Assembly: GCF_004123805.1 (NCBI RefSeq)
Contig: NZ_RWJX01000032.1
Coordinates: 1 to 44,693 of the forward strand
Origin: Cellulomonas endophytica
GTDB lineage: Bacteria > Actinomycetota > Actinomycetes > Actinomycetales > Cellulomonadaceae
DNA length: 44,693 nucleotides
Reading direction: 5' to 3'
Both the position numbers and the translations under genes were made by a program. Positions 15,581-25,300 of the stretch are shown here, piece by piece; the first letter of the stretch is position 1; every line of letters begins with the position of its first letter. The notes beneath the pieces are model-generated. The model was not told the DNA's origin. It worked only from the letters and a program-made list of their open reading frames with translations, and did not search any database.

Positions 15581-16570
15581 TCAGGCCGTGCGGAACCGCT
15601 CGACGAGCGCGTCGCTGAGCCGGTCGAGGCGCTCGTCGAGGACGCGCCGCGCGGGGTCCTCGTCGTGCCAGGCGACGATCTCCCGCGCGCCCCGCTCGAA
15701 CGGCACCGTGGCGACGTAGTCGGGCACGACGGTGCGCAGCTTCGCGTTGTCGAAGACCGCCGAGTGCGTCTTGTCCCCCAGCAGGGACGCGCCCCAGCCC
15801 GGGTCCTCCGCCGCGATGACGTCCGAGGGGACGTGCACGATCCGCGCCTCGACGCCCGCGGCGGCCGCGAGCGCCCGGGTGATCTGGTCCCAGGTGAGCA
15901 CGTCGTCGGACGTGATGTGGAAGGCCTCGCCGAGCGTGCGCGGATGGCCCAGGAGCGGCACGAACCCGCGCGCGAAGTCCGTGTGGTGCGTGAGCGTCCA
16001 CAGGGAGGAGCCGTCGCCGTGGACGACGACCTCCTTGCCCCGGCGCATCCGCTCCAGCGCGGTCCAGCCGCCGTCGAGCGGCACGAGCGTGCGGTCGTAG
16101 GTGTGCGAGGGCCGCACGATCGTGGCCGGGAAGCCGCGGTCCCGGTAGGCGGCCACGAGCACGTCCTCGCAGGCGATCTTGTCCCGGCTGTACTGCCAGT
16201 ACGGGTTGCGCAGGGGTGTGGACTCCGTGATCGGCAGGCGCGCCGGCGGCGTCTGGTAGGCCGAGGCGGAGCTGATGAGCACGTACTGCCCCGTGCGTCC
16301 CTCGAAGAGCTCGACGTCCGCGCGCACGTGGTCCGGGGTGAACGCGACCCAGTCGACGACCGCGTCGAACTCCCGGTCCCGCAGGGCCGCGCGGACGGCG
16401 GCGGGGTCGCGCACGTCGGCCGTGAGGGTCTCCACGCCCGCGGGCACGGGCCGGCGGCCCGTCCCGCGGTGCAGCAGGGTGAGCTCGAGCCCGCGCTCGG
16501 CCGCCAGCGAGGTCGACGCGGAGCTGATGACCCCGGTGCCGCCGATGAACAGGACCTTCAGCGCTGCCAC
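15581..16570 (-). CDS. NAD-dependent epimerase/dehydratase (atypical SDR) family protein
   Basis: 329 residues with an extended/atypical SDR pattern. The nucleotide-binding loop is FIGGTGVISS (residues 9-17 region), a variant of GxxGxxG. The Ser block is at 100-103 (LISSASAY), and the catalytic Tyr127-x3-Lys131 lies in QYSRDK. The substrate half has TIVRPSHTYD and HTDFARGFVPLLG. The GGTGxIS loop is typical of a branch of bacterial epimerase-like proteins related to plant CSP41; the substrate is unknown. No signal peptide. It is transcribed on the same strand as its right neighbour, the DUF808 gene, with 46 bp between, and may share its transcript. About 250 bp separate it from the nir operon. 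Confidence 0.75.
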   Translation of the reverse strand: MAALKVLFIGGTGVISSASTSLAAERGLELTLLHRGTGRRPVPAGVETLTADVRDPAAVRAALRDREFDAVVDWVAFTPDHVRADVELFEGRTGQYVLISSASAYQTPPARLPITESTPLRNPYWQYSRDKIACEDVLVAAYRDRGFPATIVRPSHTYDRTLVPLDGGWTALERMRRGKEVVVHGDGSSLWTLTHHTDFARGFVPLLGHPRTLGEAFHITSDDVLTWDQITRALAAAAGVEARIVHVPSDVIAAEDPGWGASLLGDKTHSAVFDNAKLRTVVPDYVATVPFERGAREIVAWHDEDPARRVLDERLDRLSDALVERFRTA

Positions 16571-16616
16571 GGGTTCTCCTCGGTCGGTACGACGGTCGGC
16601 GTGACGGCCGGCGCCG

Positions 16617-17654
16617 TCAGTGGGCGCCGGCGCCCTTGCGGCGCGGCAGGACGTGCATCACGGCGACCACGACGGCGCCGACGACGAGGCCGATGAGGGC
16701 CGAGGCGAGCGTGTTCGTCAGCCAGGCGAGGAAGGGCCCGACGCCCGCGACGTCGTGCACCGCCTCCTCCGCGTGGTGCACGAGGTCGTAGAGGGCGTGC
16801 CAGCCGAGCTCGTCGACGCCGACGAGGAGGATGTGCCCGCCGACCCAGAGCATCGCGACGATGCCGACGGTGGAGAGCACCGCGAGGACCTTCGGCATCG
16901 CGCGGACGAGGAGGCGCCCGGCCGACGCGACGCCGCCGTTCCGCGTCTCCGCCAGCCTCAGGCCGATGTCGTCCATCTTCACGATGAGCGCCACGACGCC
17001 GTAGACGAGCACCGTGATGAGCAGCGCGACGACGACGAGGATGAGCGCCCGGGACAGCAGGGGCTCGTCGGCGACCTCGTTGAGCGCGATGACCATGATC
17101 TCGGCCGAGAGGATGAGGTCGGTGCGGATCGCGCCGCCGACCATGGCCTTCTCCTGGTCCGCGCCCGCGTCGACGGCGGGTCGCGGCCCGCTGCCGAGCG
17201 CGTGGGCGCCGGACCCCGCCGGCTCGGCCTGCGCCGGGGTGCCCGGCCGCTGCGCGTCCGTTCCCGCGTCGTGCTCCGCGCCGTGCTCGCCGCGGTGCCC
17301 CGACACGAGCTCCCAGATCTTCTCCGCGCCCTCGAAGGCCAGGTACGTGCCGCCGAGCATGAGGATCGGCGTGAGCAGCCAGGGCAGGAACTGGCTGAGG
17401 ACCAGCGCCACCGGCAGGATGATGAAGAGCTTGTTGCGCAGGGAACCGATCGCGATGCGCCGGATGACGGGCAGCTCGCGGTCCGGGGTGAAGCCGCTGA
17501 CGTAGCGCGGCGTCACCGCGGTGTCGTCGATGACGACGCCCGCCGCCTTCGCGCTCGCCCGGCCCGCCGCCGCGCCGACGTCGTCCACGGAGGCCGCCGC
17601 CAGCTTCGCGATCGCCGCGATGTCGTCGAGCAGTGCCGCCAGACCGCCTGCCAT
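16617..17654 (-). CDS. DUF808 (YedI-like) inner membrane protein
   Basis: 345 residues. The N-terminus MAGGLAALLDDIAAIAKLAA and the following DDVGAAAGRASAKAAGVVIDDTAVTPRYV are the family signature. Several membrane spans follow (LFIILPVALVLSQFLPWLL, then LILVVVALLITVLVYGVVALIV, and two near the C-terminus). A hydrophilic, Gly/Ala/His-rich insertion of about 60 residues sits after the first spans. Family function is unknown. ATG 17652-17654 has an excellent GGAGGAG before it. Divergent from the GH127-like gene, with 275 bp between. Confidence 0.85.
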   Translation of the reverse strand: MAGGLAALLDDIAAIAKLAAASVDDVGAAAGRASAKAAGVVIDDTAVTPRYVSGFTPDRELPVIRRIAIGSLRNKLFIILPVALVLSQFLPWLLTPILMLGGTYLAFEGAEKIWELVSGHRGEHGAEHDAGTDAQRPGTPAQAEPAGSGAHALGSGPRPAVDAGADQEKAMVGGAIRTDLILSAEIMVIALNEVADEPLLSRALILVVVALLITVLVYGVVALIVKMDDIGLRLAETRNGGVASAGRLLVRAMPKVLAVLSTVGIVAMLWVGGHILLVGVDELGWHALYDLVHHAEEAVHDVAGVGPFLAWLTNTLASALIGLVVGAVVVAVMHVLPRRKGAGAH

Positions 17655-17828
17655 GGGTTCTCCTCCGTCGGGCGCCGCCGCCCGGGGGCCGACGGGCGCC
17701 GGGTCGCCGTCCGGCTGCCAGCGTAGGGGCGCCGGGGGGCGACCCGCGCTGCGACGGGCGCGCCTGGACGGAGGGCGGGTGCGCGGACCGACGGGGACGC
17801 GAGCCGCAGCGGCTCCCCGCGCGCCGCC

Positions 17829-17840
17829 TGTATCGCTACA
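17829..17840 (+). promoter_or_regulatory. LacI-like operator candidate upstream of the GH127-like gene
   Basis: TGTATCGCTACA is a near-palindrome with central CG and an A-n-C-G-n-T core, the pattern of LacI-family operators. It lies 90 bp before the GH127-like start in the divergent DUF808/GH127 intergenic region. No LacI gene is in the window. Confidence 0.35.
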
Positions 17841-17929
17841 TTCGGCTCGGCAGGTGCGGGGTCCAGCAGCGGGCGCGCGGTGCCGAGGGACGGTGCGCCG
17901 CAGCACCTCCCCTGACGCCCGAGGTGGTC

Positions 17930-20278
17930 ATGCAGCCCTTCCCCCTGTCCGACGTCCGGCTGGACGACGGCGTCTTCCGTCGGGCGCAGAGGGCCGACCT
18001 CGAGTACCTGCTCGCGCTCGACCCCGACCGCCTGCTGGCGCCCTTCCGGCGCACCGCCGGGCTGCCGCCCGTGGCGCCGCCGTACGGCAACTGGGAGTCC
18101 TCGGGCCTGGACGGGCACACCGCCGGGCACGCCATCTCGGCGGCGTCCCTCCTCGTCGCCGCGACGGGCGACGGACGGGTCGCGGACGTCGTGGCCCGGC
18201 TGGTGGCCGGGCTCGCCGCCTGCCAGGACGCGCTGGGGACGGGCTACGTCGGCGGCATCCCCGACGGCGTGGCGCTGTGGGAGCGGGTGGTGCACGGCCG
18301 CGCGGACGGCAACGCCTTCGACCTCGGCGGCGCCTGGGTCCCCCTGTACAACCTGCACAAGACGCTGGCGGGGCTCGTCGACGCCGCCCGGTACGCCCGG
18401 CCCGACGACGCGGCCCGCGCCCTGGCGGTAGCCCGCGGCCTCGGGGACTGGTGGCTGGCCCTGACGGCCGACGTCGACGACGACGCCTTCGAGCGCCTCC
18501 TCACCACGGAGTTCGGCGGCATGGGCGAAGCCCTCGCCGACCTCGGGGCGCTCGTCGACGACCCCCGGCTCCTCACGGCCGCGCTGCGCTTCGCCGACCG
18601 GTCGCTGCTCGAGCCGTCGCTGGCCGGGCGCGACGCGCTGGACGGCCGGCACGCCAACACCCAGATCCCCAAGGTCGTGGCGTGGGCGCGGTTCGGCGAG
18701 CTCACGGGCGACGCCACCTGGACCCGCGCGGCACGGGCGTTCTGGGACGCCGTCGTCGGGCACCGGACGCTGGCCTTCGGGGGGAACTCGGTGCGCGAGC
18801 ACTTCCACGCGCGCGACGACTTCCTCCCGGCGCTGACCTCCCCGGAGGGCCCGGAGACGTGCAACACGACGAACATGCTCGAGCTCACCCGGCACCTGCT
18901 GCTCGCCGACCCGGACCCCGCGCTGGTCGACCACCACGAGATCGCCCAGGTCAACCACGTGCTGTCCGCCCAGCACCCCGACGGCGGCTTCGTCTACTTC
19001 ACCCCGGCCCGCCCCGGCCACTACCGCGTGTACTCCCAGCCCGAGCAGGGCTTCTGGTGCTGCGTGGGGACGAGCCTGGAGGTCCACGCCCGCCACGGCG
19101 AGCTCGCCCTCGCGCACGACAGGGGGGACCTGCGCGTGCTGCTGCCCATCCCCGTGACCCTCCGGTGGGCGGCCCGCGACGCCGAGGTCCGCGTCCGCAG
19201 CCCCTACCCCGACGTCGACCCCGACCTGCCCGTGGAGGTCCACCTGCGCCTGGCCTCCGCGCAGGCGTTCGGCGTGCACGTCCGGGTGCCCGGGTGGCAC
19301 GAGCCGGGCGCCGACCTCGACCTGCGCGTCGGCGGCGCGACCGTCGCCGCGACGGGCGTGGACGCCCTCGGGGTCGTCGTCCGGCGGACCTGGCGCGACG
19401 GGGACGTGCTCACCTACCGGCTCACCCCGCGCACCGTCGTCGAGCGCCTGCCCGACGGCTCCCCGTGGGTCGCGGTGCGGCGCGGCCCCGTCGTGCTGGC
19501 GGCGCGCGACGGCGACGAAGACCTCGTCGGGCTCCGGGCCGACGACGCGCGCATGGGCCACATCGCCGCCGGGGCGCTGCGGCCGCTCGCCGACGCGCCG
19601 GTGCTCGTCGCCGACGACGAGGCCGACCTCGCCGCGGCGCTGGAGCCGGCCGGCGCCCCCATGCGCTTCCGCCTGCCGGCGGGCGACGGCTCCGTCGTCG
19701 AGCTCGAGCCGTTCCACGCCCTGCACGACAGCCGCTACACGCTGTACTTCCCCCTCGCGGACCGGGTCCCCGGGGCCGTGGACGCCCGGCGGCGGGAGCT
19801 CGCCGCCCTGGACGCCGCCGACGCCGACCTCGCACGGCGCACCGTCGACGCCGTGCGCTGCGGGGAGCAGCAGCCCGAGGTCGAGCACGCACTCGCCGCG
19901 GAGCGCAGCACCACGGGCAGCCGGGACGGGGAGCTGGCCCGCGCGGCCGAGGGCTGGTTCTCCTACGACCTGTCCGACGCCGCCGACGAGGGGGCCGTCC
20001 TGCGCCTGACCTGGCGGGGCGAGGGTGCCGCGACCGTCGAGGTCGACGGCGAGCGCGTCGGCGCCGTCGGGCGGCCCGTGCCCGCGGGTCCGTCCGCGTC
20101 GGCGGGGGCGACCGTCCCCCGGTCCGTCGCGGAGCTCGTGCTGCCGCCCGGCGCCCCCCGGGACCGCGGGGAGACCCCGGGCGTCCGGCGGGTGCGGCTC
20201 ACCGCCGACGGCGCGACGACGCCCGAGGTGGTGGAGGTCCGTCTCCTGCGGCGGCCCCCGCTCACCGCCCCCGCCTGA
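17930..20278 (+). CDS. GH127/GH146-like beta-L-arabinofuranosidase
   Basis: 782 residues, cytosolic (no signal peptide). The (alpha/alpha)6-barrel pattern of the DUF1680 group is clear: GNWESSGLDGHTAGHAISA, YNLHKTLAGLVDAARY, TTEFGGMGEALADL, HANTQIPKVVAWARFGEL. The zinc/thiolate active site of GH127 enzymes is kept: Glu309 and Cys311 in PETCNTTNMLEL and the Cys377-Cys378 pair in FWCCVGT, one of which acts as nucleophile in HypBA1. The TCNTxNML form and the length favour the GH146-like branch. It would release beta-L-arabinofuranose from oligosaccharides taken up into the cell. ATG 17930 follows GAGGTGG. A C-terminal beta-sandwich-like region (from about residue 650) is present. An upstream LacI-like site suggests sugar-responsive control; no transporter genes are adjacent. 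Confidence 0.85.
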   Translation: MQPFPLSDVRLDDGVFRRAQRADLEYLLALDPDRLLAPFRRTAGLPPVAPPYGNWESSGLDGHTAGHAISAASLLVAATGDGRVADVVARLVAGLAACQDALGTGYVGGIPDGVALWERVVHGRADGNAFDLGGAWVPLYNLHKTLAGLVDAARYARPDDAARALAVARGLGDWWLALTADVDDDAFERLLTTEFGGMGEALADLGALVDDPRLLTAALRFADRSLLEPSLAGRDALDGRHANTQIPKVVAWARFGELTGDATWTRAARAFWDAVVGHRTLAFGGNSVREHFHARDDFLPALTSPEGPETCNTTNMLELTRHLLLADPDPALVDHHEIAQVNHVLSAQHPDGGFVYFTPARPGHYRVYSQPEQGFWCCVGTSLEVHARHGELALAHDRGDLRVLLPIPVTLRWAARDAEVRVRSPYPDVDPDLPVEVHLRLASAQAFGVHVRVPGWHEPGADLDLRVGGATVAATGVDALGVVVRRTWRDGDVLTYRLTPRTVVERLPDGSPWVAVRRGPVVLAARDGDEDLVGLRADDARMGHIAAGALRPLADAPVLVADDEADLAAALEPAGAPMRFRLPAGDGSVVELEPFHALHDSRYTLYFPLADRVPGAVDARRRELAALDAADADLARRTVDAVRCGEQQPEVEHALAAERSTTGSRDGELARAAEGWFSYDLSDAADEGAVLRLTWRGEGAATVEVDGERVGAVGRPVPAGPSASAGATVPRSVAELVLPPGAPRDRGETPGVRRVRLTADGATTPEVVEVRLLRRPPLTAPA

Positions 20279-20308
20279 GCGGGGCGGGCCCGCCCGCCGC
20301 CGCCCGGC

Positions 20309-22081
20309 TCAGCGGCCGGAGGGCTCCGAGGGCTGCGGCGGGAGCACGGGCAGCACGGGCAGCACGGGCAGCACGGGCAGCACGGGCAGCACCAGGGCGC
20401 AGGGCCCCGGTCCGCCCACGTGCACCGACTGCCGCGCGACGACGTGCTCGCCGCGGGGCGTGGCGACCCAGGTGCGCCCCGTGCCCGGGTTGAGGTCGAA
20501 CCGCGGGTGGTTCGAGCCGGCCAGGTCGACCCGGAGGCGGTGCCCGGCGGCGAAGCGCTGCGCCGTCGGCCCGATCTCGACGCGCAGCCGGTGCACCGTC
20601 CCCGGCGGCACGAGGTGCTCCTGGGCGTCGTCCTGCGCCAGCCGGGCACGGACGGCACCGTCGGCGACGAGGAGCGCGCGCCCGTCGGGGTGCACGTCGA
20701 CGAGCGTCGCGCACCAGTCGGCGTCCGCCGCGGTCGTCGCGACGACGAGCTCGAGCACCACCGTGCCCACGACGTCGAGGTCCTCGTCCAGCACGTCGGT
20801 CGCGAAGCGCACGACGTCGTCACGTCCGTCCCGCGGGCGCTGGTCCCACGGCCCGGCACCGCCGGCCGCGTCGCCGTGCAGGAAGATGTTCGGCCCGCCC
20901 ACGGTGGGCACGGGGTCCGCGGGGTCGTGGACGAAGGTCACCGGGTCCGACCCCGCCGGGGCCGGCGTCGGCGCCAGCCGGCCGTCGCCGTGCAGGTGCA
21001 GGGTGCGGGGCACGGTCCCGGCCGGGGGCCAGGCGGCGGCGGTCCGCCACTCCCCCGCCCCCATGAGGTGGTACCGCACCGGCGCGGCGGCCGGCTCCGG
21101 CCCCCCGCCGTGGCCGTGCGCACGGGCCGCGAGGAAGTCCAGCACCTCGTCGTCCAGCCCCACGGCCGCGGCGCCCGCGCCGAACCCGTACCGGACCTCC
21201 CCGAGCGACGGCCCGCCCGGACCGTGCGCCCACGGCCCGACGACGAGGCGCGACCCGGGGTGCGGCGAGCGACCGAACTCGCGGAGCGTGCCCCGCAGGA
21301 AGATGTCGTGCCACCCGGCGACGAAGAAGGCCGGCAGCGGCGGCCGCTCCGGGACGGCGCGGGCCGCCCACCACCCGTCGCGGGCGGGGTGCTCGACCCA
21401 GTGCCGCCAGCTCGGCAGGCCCCGGTCCAGCACGGGGACGTCCAGGGGCCGCCGGACGTCCAGCAGCGCCTCGGGCCGCTCCATGAGCGCCCGCCACGCG
21501 CCCAGGTCCTCGGCGTCGCCCGTGCCCTCCGCGGCGGCGCGCGCCAGGCCGCCGCCGGACTGGGCCAGCGCCCACCCGAGGCCGCTGCCGAGCAGGAAGG
21601 CGCCCCCGACGTGCAGCAGGTCGTACGGGTCGGACGGGCACACGGCGGGGGCGATCGCGCGCAGCGCCGGGGGCGCGGCGGCGGCCGTGTAGAGCTGGGT
21701 CTGGCCCAGGTAGGAGCGGCCGCAGGTCACCACGTCCCCGCTCGACCAGGGCCGGCTCGCGCACCAGGCCACGACGTCCGCCCCGTCGGCGGCCTCGTCG
21801 CACCACGGCTCGAACACGCCCCCGGACGACCCCGTCCCGCGGTGGCTGACGAGCACGAGGGCCAGCCCCCGCCGCAGCACGGCCCACGGGTCCAGCTCGC
21901 CGCGGACCGCCTCGAGCGGGTACGGGGAGCGGACGAGCAGCACCGGCACCGCGCCGTCGACCTCGAGGCGCGTCACGACCGCCCGCAGGACCGTGCCGTC
22001 CCGCAGCGGCACGGGCACGTCGTGCTCCGTCCGGCTCCGCAGCGTCCCGCCGTCGTCCTCCGGTGCCGTACCGTCCCGCAT
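20309..22081 (-). CDS. CocE/NonD-type alpha/beta hydrolase (X-Pro dipeptidyl-peptidase S15 family)
   Basis: 590 residues. An N-terminal alpha/beta-hydrolase has the nucleophile Ser123 in CGRSYLGQ (GxSYxG), the oxyanion-region sequence VSHRGTGSSGG, the acid region AGWHDIFLRGTL and the His in GPWAHG. The C-terminal jelly-roll domain begins near HLHGDGRLAPTPAP and includes GTVHRLRVEIG and RVDLAGSNHPRFDLNP, as in cocaine esterase and X-Pro dipeptidyl peptidase. Likely an esterase, amidase or peptidase; the substrate is unknown. ATG 22079-22081 is chosen because the hydrolase homology begins soon after. The extreme C-terminus is a run of LPV repeats encoded by a 9-bp tandem repeat. It converges with the GH127-like gene, with 30 bp between. 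Confidence 0.85.
   Translation of the reverse strand: MRDGTAPEDDGGTLRSRTEHDVPVPLRDGTVLRAVVTRLEVDGAVPVLLVRSPYPLEAVRGELDPWAVLRRGLALVLVSHRGTGSSGGVFEPWCDEAADGADVVAWCASRPWSSGDVVTCGRSYLGQTQLYTAAAAPPALRAIAPAVCPSDPYDLLHVGGAFLLGSGLGWALAQSGGGLARAAAEGTGDAEDLGAWRALMERPEALLDVRRPLDVPVLDRGLPSWRHWVEHPARDGWWAARAVPERPPLPAFFVAGWHDIFLRGTLREFGRSPHPGSRLVVGPWAHGPGGPSLGEVRYGFGAGAAAVGLDDEVLDFLAARAHGHGGGPEPAAAPVRYHLMGAGEWRTAAAWPPAGTVPRTLHLHGDGRLAPTPAPAGSDPVTFVHDPADPVPTVGGPNIFLHGDAAGGAGPWDQRPRDGRDDVVRFATDVLDEDLDVVGTVVLELVVATTAADADWCATLVDVHPDGRALLVADGAVRARLAQDDAQEHLVPPGTVHRLRVEIGPTAQRFAAGHRLRVDLAGSNHPRFDLNPGTGRTWVATPRGEHVVARQSVHVGGPGPCALVLPVLPVLPVLPVLPVLPPQPSEPSGR
20345..20389 (-). repeat. Five 9-bp units encoding LPV repeats at the hydrolase C-terminus
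   Basis: CACGGGCAG (plus strand) occurs five times without change and a degenerate sixth copy follows. In the minus-strand gene it encodes repeated Leu-Pro-Val near the stop. Copy number is likely variable between strains. Confidence 0.9.
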
Positions 22082-22136
22082 GCGACCGTCCTCGCCCGCC
22101 CGCGCCCCGGCCGGGAACCCCGGCCGTGGCATCCAC

Positions 22137-22172
22137 GACGAAGGCCCGGACCATCGGGTCCGGGCCTTCGTC
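22137..22172 (-). terminator. 16-bp perfect hairpin downstream of tRNA-fMet
   Basis: The arms GACGAAGGCCCGGACC and GGTCCGGGCCTTCGTC flank the loop ATCG. It begins 9 bp beyond the tRNA 3' end and is a strong candidate intrinsic terminator. It also lies 55 bp upstream of the hydrolase start. Confidence 0.8.
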
Positions 22173-22180
22173 CTTCTGTG

Positions 22181-22254
22181 TAGCGGGGGCAGGATTTGAA
22201 CCTGCGACCTCTGGGTTATGAGCCCAGCGAGCTACCGAGCTGCTCCACCCCGCG
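22181..22254 (-). tRNA. Initiator tRNA-fMet (CAT anticodon)
   Basis: 74 nt that fold into a full cloverleaf. The anticodon stem-loop is CTGGGCTCATAACCCAG with three consecutive G-C pairs next to the loop, and the T-loop is GGTTCAAATCC. The first base C faces U at position 72, the unpaired 1-72 feature of bacterial initiator tRNA. The 3' CCA is not encoded (the gene is followed by CACA). It has its own promoter and terminator. Confidence 0.97.
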
Positions 22255-22266
22255 TCGGTGATGTGA

Positions 22267-22295
22267 ACTCTACGCGACGCCCGGCGAGGGACCAA
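22267..22295 (-). promoter_or_regulatory. Promoter of tRNA-fMet
   Basis: On the minus strand, TTGGTC (22290-22295), a 17-bp spacer and TAGAGT (22267-22272) form a good sigma-70-type promoter, ending 12 bp before the tRNA 5' end. Confidence 0.7.
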
Positions 22296-22329
22296 ATCGG
22301 CCCCGGTCGCGGGTGCGACCGGGGCCGAT
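22296..22329 (-). terminator. 15-bp perfect hairpin terminating the UPF0182 gene
   Basis: The arms ATCGGCCCCGGTCGC and GCGACCGGGGCCGAT flank a 4-nt loop. In minus-strand direction it lies 41 bp after the UPF0182 stop and is followed by TTTGG. It directly abuts the tRNA promoter and would insulate the tRNA from readthrough. Confidence 0.8.
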
Positions 22330-22370
22330 GAGGGTGCCCGACGGGCGCGCGGCCCGTCAGGCGGGGGCCG

Positions 22371-25300
22371 TCACGGCGAGGGCGTGGCCGAGGGCGTGGC
22401 GCCCGCGTCCTCCGTCGTCGCCGTGCCCGTCGTCGTGCCGGTCGTCGTGCCCGTCGCCGTGCCCGAGAGCTCCTGCTGCGCCGTCACCGCGTCCTCGACC
22501 GCCTGCCGCAGGTCCTCCTGCGCCTCGCCGTAGGCGGCGAAGTCGCCGGCGGTGAAGGCCGCCTCGGCCGCCGCGATGGCGGCGTCGGCACGGGCCAGGG
22601 CGTCCGCCAGGCGCGTGGCCGGGTCACCGGTGGCGCCCGGGTCGGCCGGCTCCTCCGTGCCCGGGTCGGTCGGCTCCTCCGTGCCCGGGTCGGTGGGCTC
22701 CTCCGTGCCGGGCTCGGTCGGCACGGCCGGCTCCTGGGGACCGGTGTCCTCGCCGGCCTCGAAGCCGGAGTCGCCGCCGAACACCTGGTCGAGGGCCTCG
22801 TCGAGGGTGTCGCCGAAGCCGATGTCGTCGCCGAACCCGACGAGCACCTTCTGCAGCAGCGGGAAGCTCGTGCCCGTGGCCGCCTGGATGTAGACGGGCT
22901 GGACGTAGAGCAGGCCGCCGCCGACCGGCAGCGTCAGCAGGTTGCCGCGGACCACCGTGGTGGACCGCTGCGCCAGGAGGTTCAGCGTGGTGGAGACGTC
23001 CGGGTCGGTGTTGAAGTTGTTCGCCACCTGTCCCGGCCCGGGCACCGTCGAGTCGCGCGGCAGCTCGAGCAGGCGCAGGGCCCCGTAGCGCTCGCCCTTC
23101 ACCCCCGCCTCGCTGCCGGCGTCGGAGTCCGCCGCCAGGTAGCCGGTGAGCACGTTGCGCGCACCCGAGCCCGACGGGATGAACGACGTCGTGAGCGAGA
23201 ACGTCGGCGCCTCCTGGCCCGGCATCTGCAGCGTCAGGTAGTAGGGCGGCTGGGCGACCTCGCGCTCGTCGGCGGGGTCGTTCGGCGTCGCCCAGAAGTC
23301 GTTGCCCGAGAAGAACTGGTTGGCGTCGGTGACGTGGTACCGCCCGAGCAGCTCGCGCTGCACCTTGAACAGGTCCTCGGGGTAGCGGATGTGGCTCATG
23401 AGCTCCCCGCTGATCTCCGACAGGGGCTGCACGGAGGTGGGGAAGACCCGCTGCCAGGCCCGCAGGATGGGGTCCTGGTCGTCCCAGGCGTAGAGCGTGA
23501 CCTCGCCGCTGTAGGCGTCGACGGTCACCTTCACCGAGTTGCGGATGTAGTTGATCGTCTCGGGGGCCAGGGCCTGGATCGTGCTCGCCGTGCCCGTGAG
23601 CGAGTCCACCGTGGCGTCGTCGAGCGTCTGCGAGGCCGAGTACGGGTACTGGTCCGAGGTCGTGTAGCCGTCGAGGATCCACTTCACCTCGCCGTCCACG
23701 ACCGCCGGGTACACGCGCCCGTCGAGCGTGAGGTACGGGGCCACCTTCTCGACGCGGGCCCGCGGGTCGCGCTCGTAGAGGATCTGCGACTCCGGGGTCA
23801 CGCGGTCCGACAGCAGGATCTGCGTGGCGCCGAACTTCAGCGAGTACAGGAGCTTGTTCCACAGGTTGCCGACGCTGGGGCCGGCGGAGACGGACTCCGT
23901 CGGGAACGTCGTGTTGATGGCGCCGCCCGACTCGTCGTCGGGGTAGTCCAGCTCCCAGTTCCCGCTGCCCTCGGGCGCACCCACGATGGAGTACGGCGGG
24001 GCCTCGGGGCTGAAGTAGATGCGGGGCTGGTAGTCGCCGAGCTCGCCCGACGAGGGGATCCCCGACTCCCAGAAGGACGGGCCGCCGTTCGCGGCGACCG
24101 CGTTGCCGGACGCCGCGACGACGCCGAACCCGTGGGTGTAGACGGTGGTGTCGTTCGTCCAGTTGCGCTGCGCGTCGTTGAGGCCGCCGAGGTTGAGCTC
24201 GCGGACCGCGATGACGGTGTCGCGGCTGCCGTCGGACAGCTCGTACTTGTCGACCGCCAGCGTGTCGGGGAAGTCGTAGAAGGCGCGGACCTGCTGCAGC
24301 TGCCGGAAGGACGGGGCGACGACCTGCGGGTCGAGCAGGCGGATCGAGGCCGCCGTCTCAGCGTCCGCGCGCAGCTGGCCGGCCTCGGTGTCGGTCGTCG
24401 GCGAGTACGCGTTCGTCTCGACCTCGTCGAGCCCGTAGGCGTCGAGGGTCGCGTCGATGTTGCGCTGGATGTACGGCGCCTCGAAGTCCTGCTGGTTCGG
24501 GTTCACCTGCAGGCGCTGGACGACGGCCGGGTAGATCCCCCCGAGGGCCACGCCCGCGACGACCATGATCCCCACGCCGATGAGCGGCAGGCGCCAGGCC
24601 CCGCGGATGGCGGAGACGACGAAGACGACCGCGACGAGCACCGCCGCGCCGGCGAGGATGCCGCGCGCCGGGATGACCGCGTTGACGTCGGTGTAGTTCG
24701 CGCCGAAGAAGTTCGCACGGCCGACCCCCGACTCCTTCGTCAGGAGGGAGTACCGGTCGAGGAAGTAGTTGGCGCCGATGAGCAGGAGGACGAGGGCCCC
24801 CGTCCCGAGCAGCTGGGCCCGTGCGGCACGGGTCGACCGCTGCGTCCCGACGGGGCCGCCGACGCGGATGCCGCCGTACAGGTACTGCGTGACCGCACCG
24901 GCGATGCCGGCGATGACCGCGACCGTCAGGAGGAAGGACACGACGAACCGCAGCGCCGGCAGCGAGAACAGGTAGAAGCCGAGGTCCTGCCCGAACTGCG
25001 GGTCCGTGCGCCCGACCTCGCCGCCGTTGAGCGCGAGCTGGACCGTCTGCCACTGCTGCGAGGCCGCCGCGCCGGCGAAGAGGCCGAGCACCGCGGGGCC
25101 GACGAGCATGACGACGCGCCGCAGCGGCTCGATGGCCTCGCGGTACTGGTCGAGGCTCTGCTGCTCCTGCGTGGAGGGCGCGTAGACCGGCCGCGACCGG
25201 TAGGCCAGCGACAGGCTCAGCGCCACGGCCGCGGCCATGACGACGCCGCCCGCGACGAACAGGATGGCGCGCGTCACCCACTCCGTGACGAGCACGCGCG

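Noticed and set aside
20282..20295. GGGCGGGCCCGCCC palindrome as a bidirectional terminator
   Set aside because: A perfect palindrome without loop or U-run; at this GC content such 14-mers are not rare.
20345..20389. Possible CRISPR-like array
   Set aside because: Units are contiguous 9-mers without spacers and stay in frame in a coding tail.
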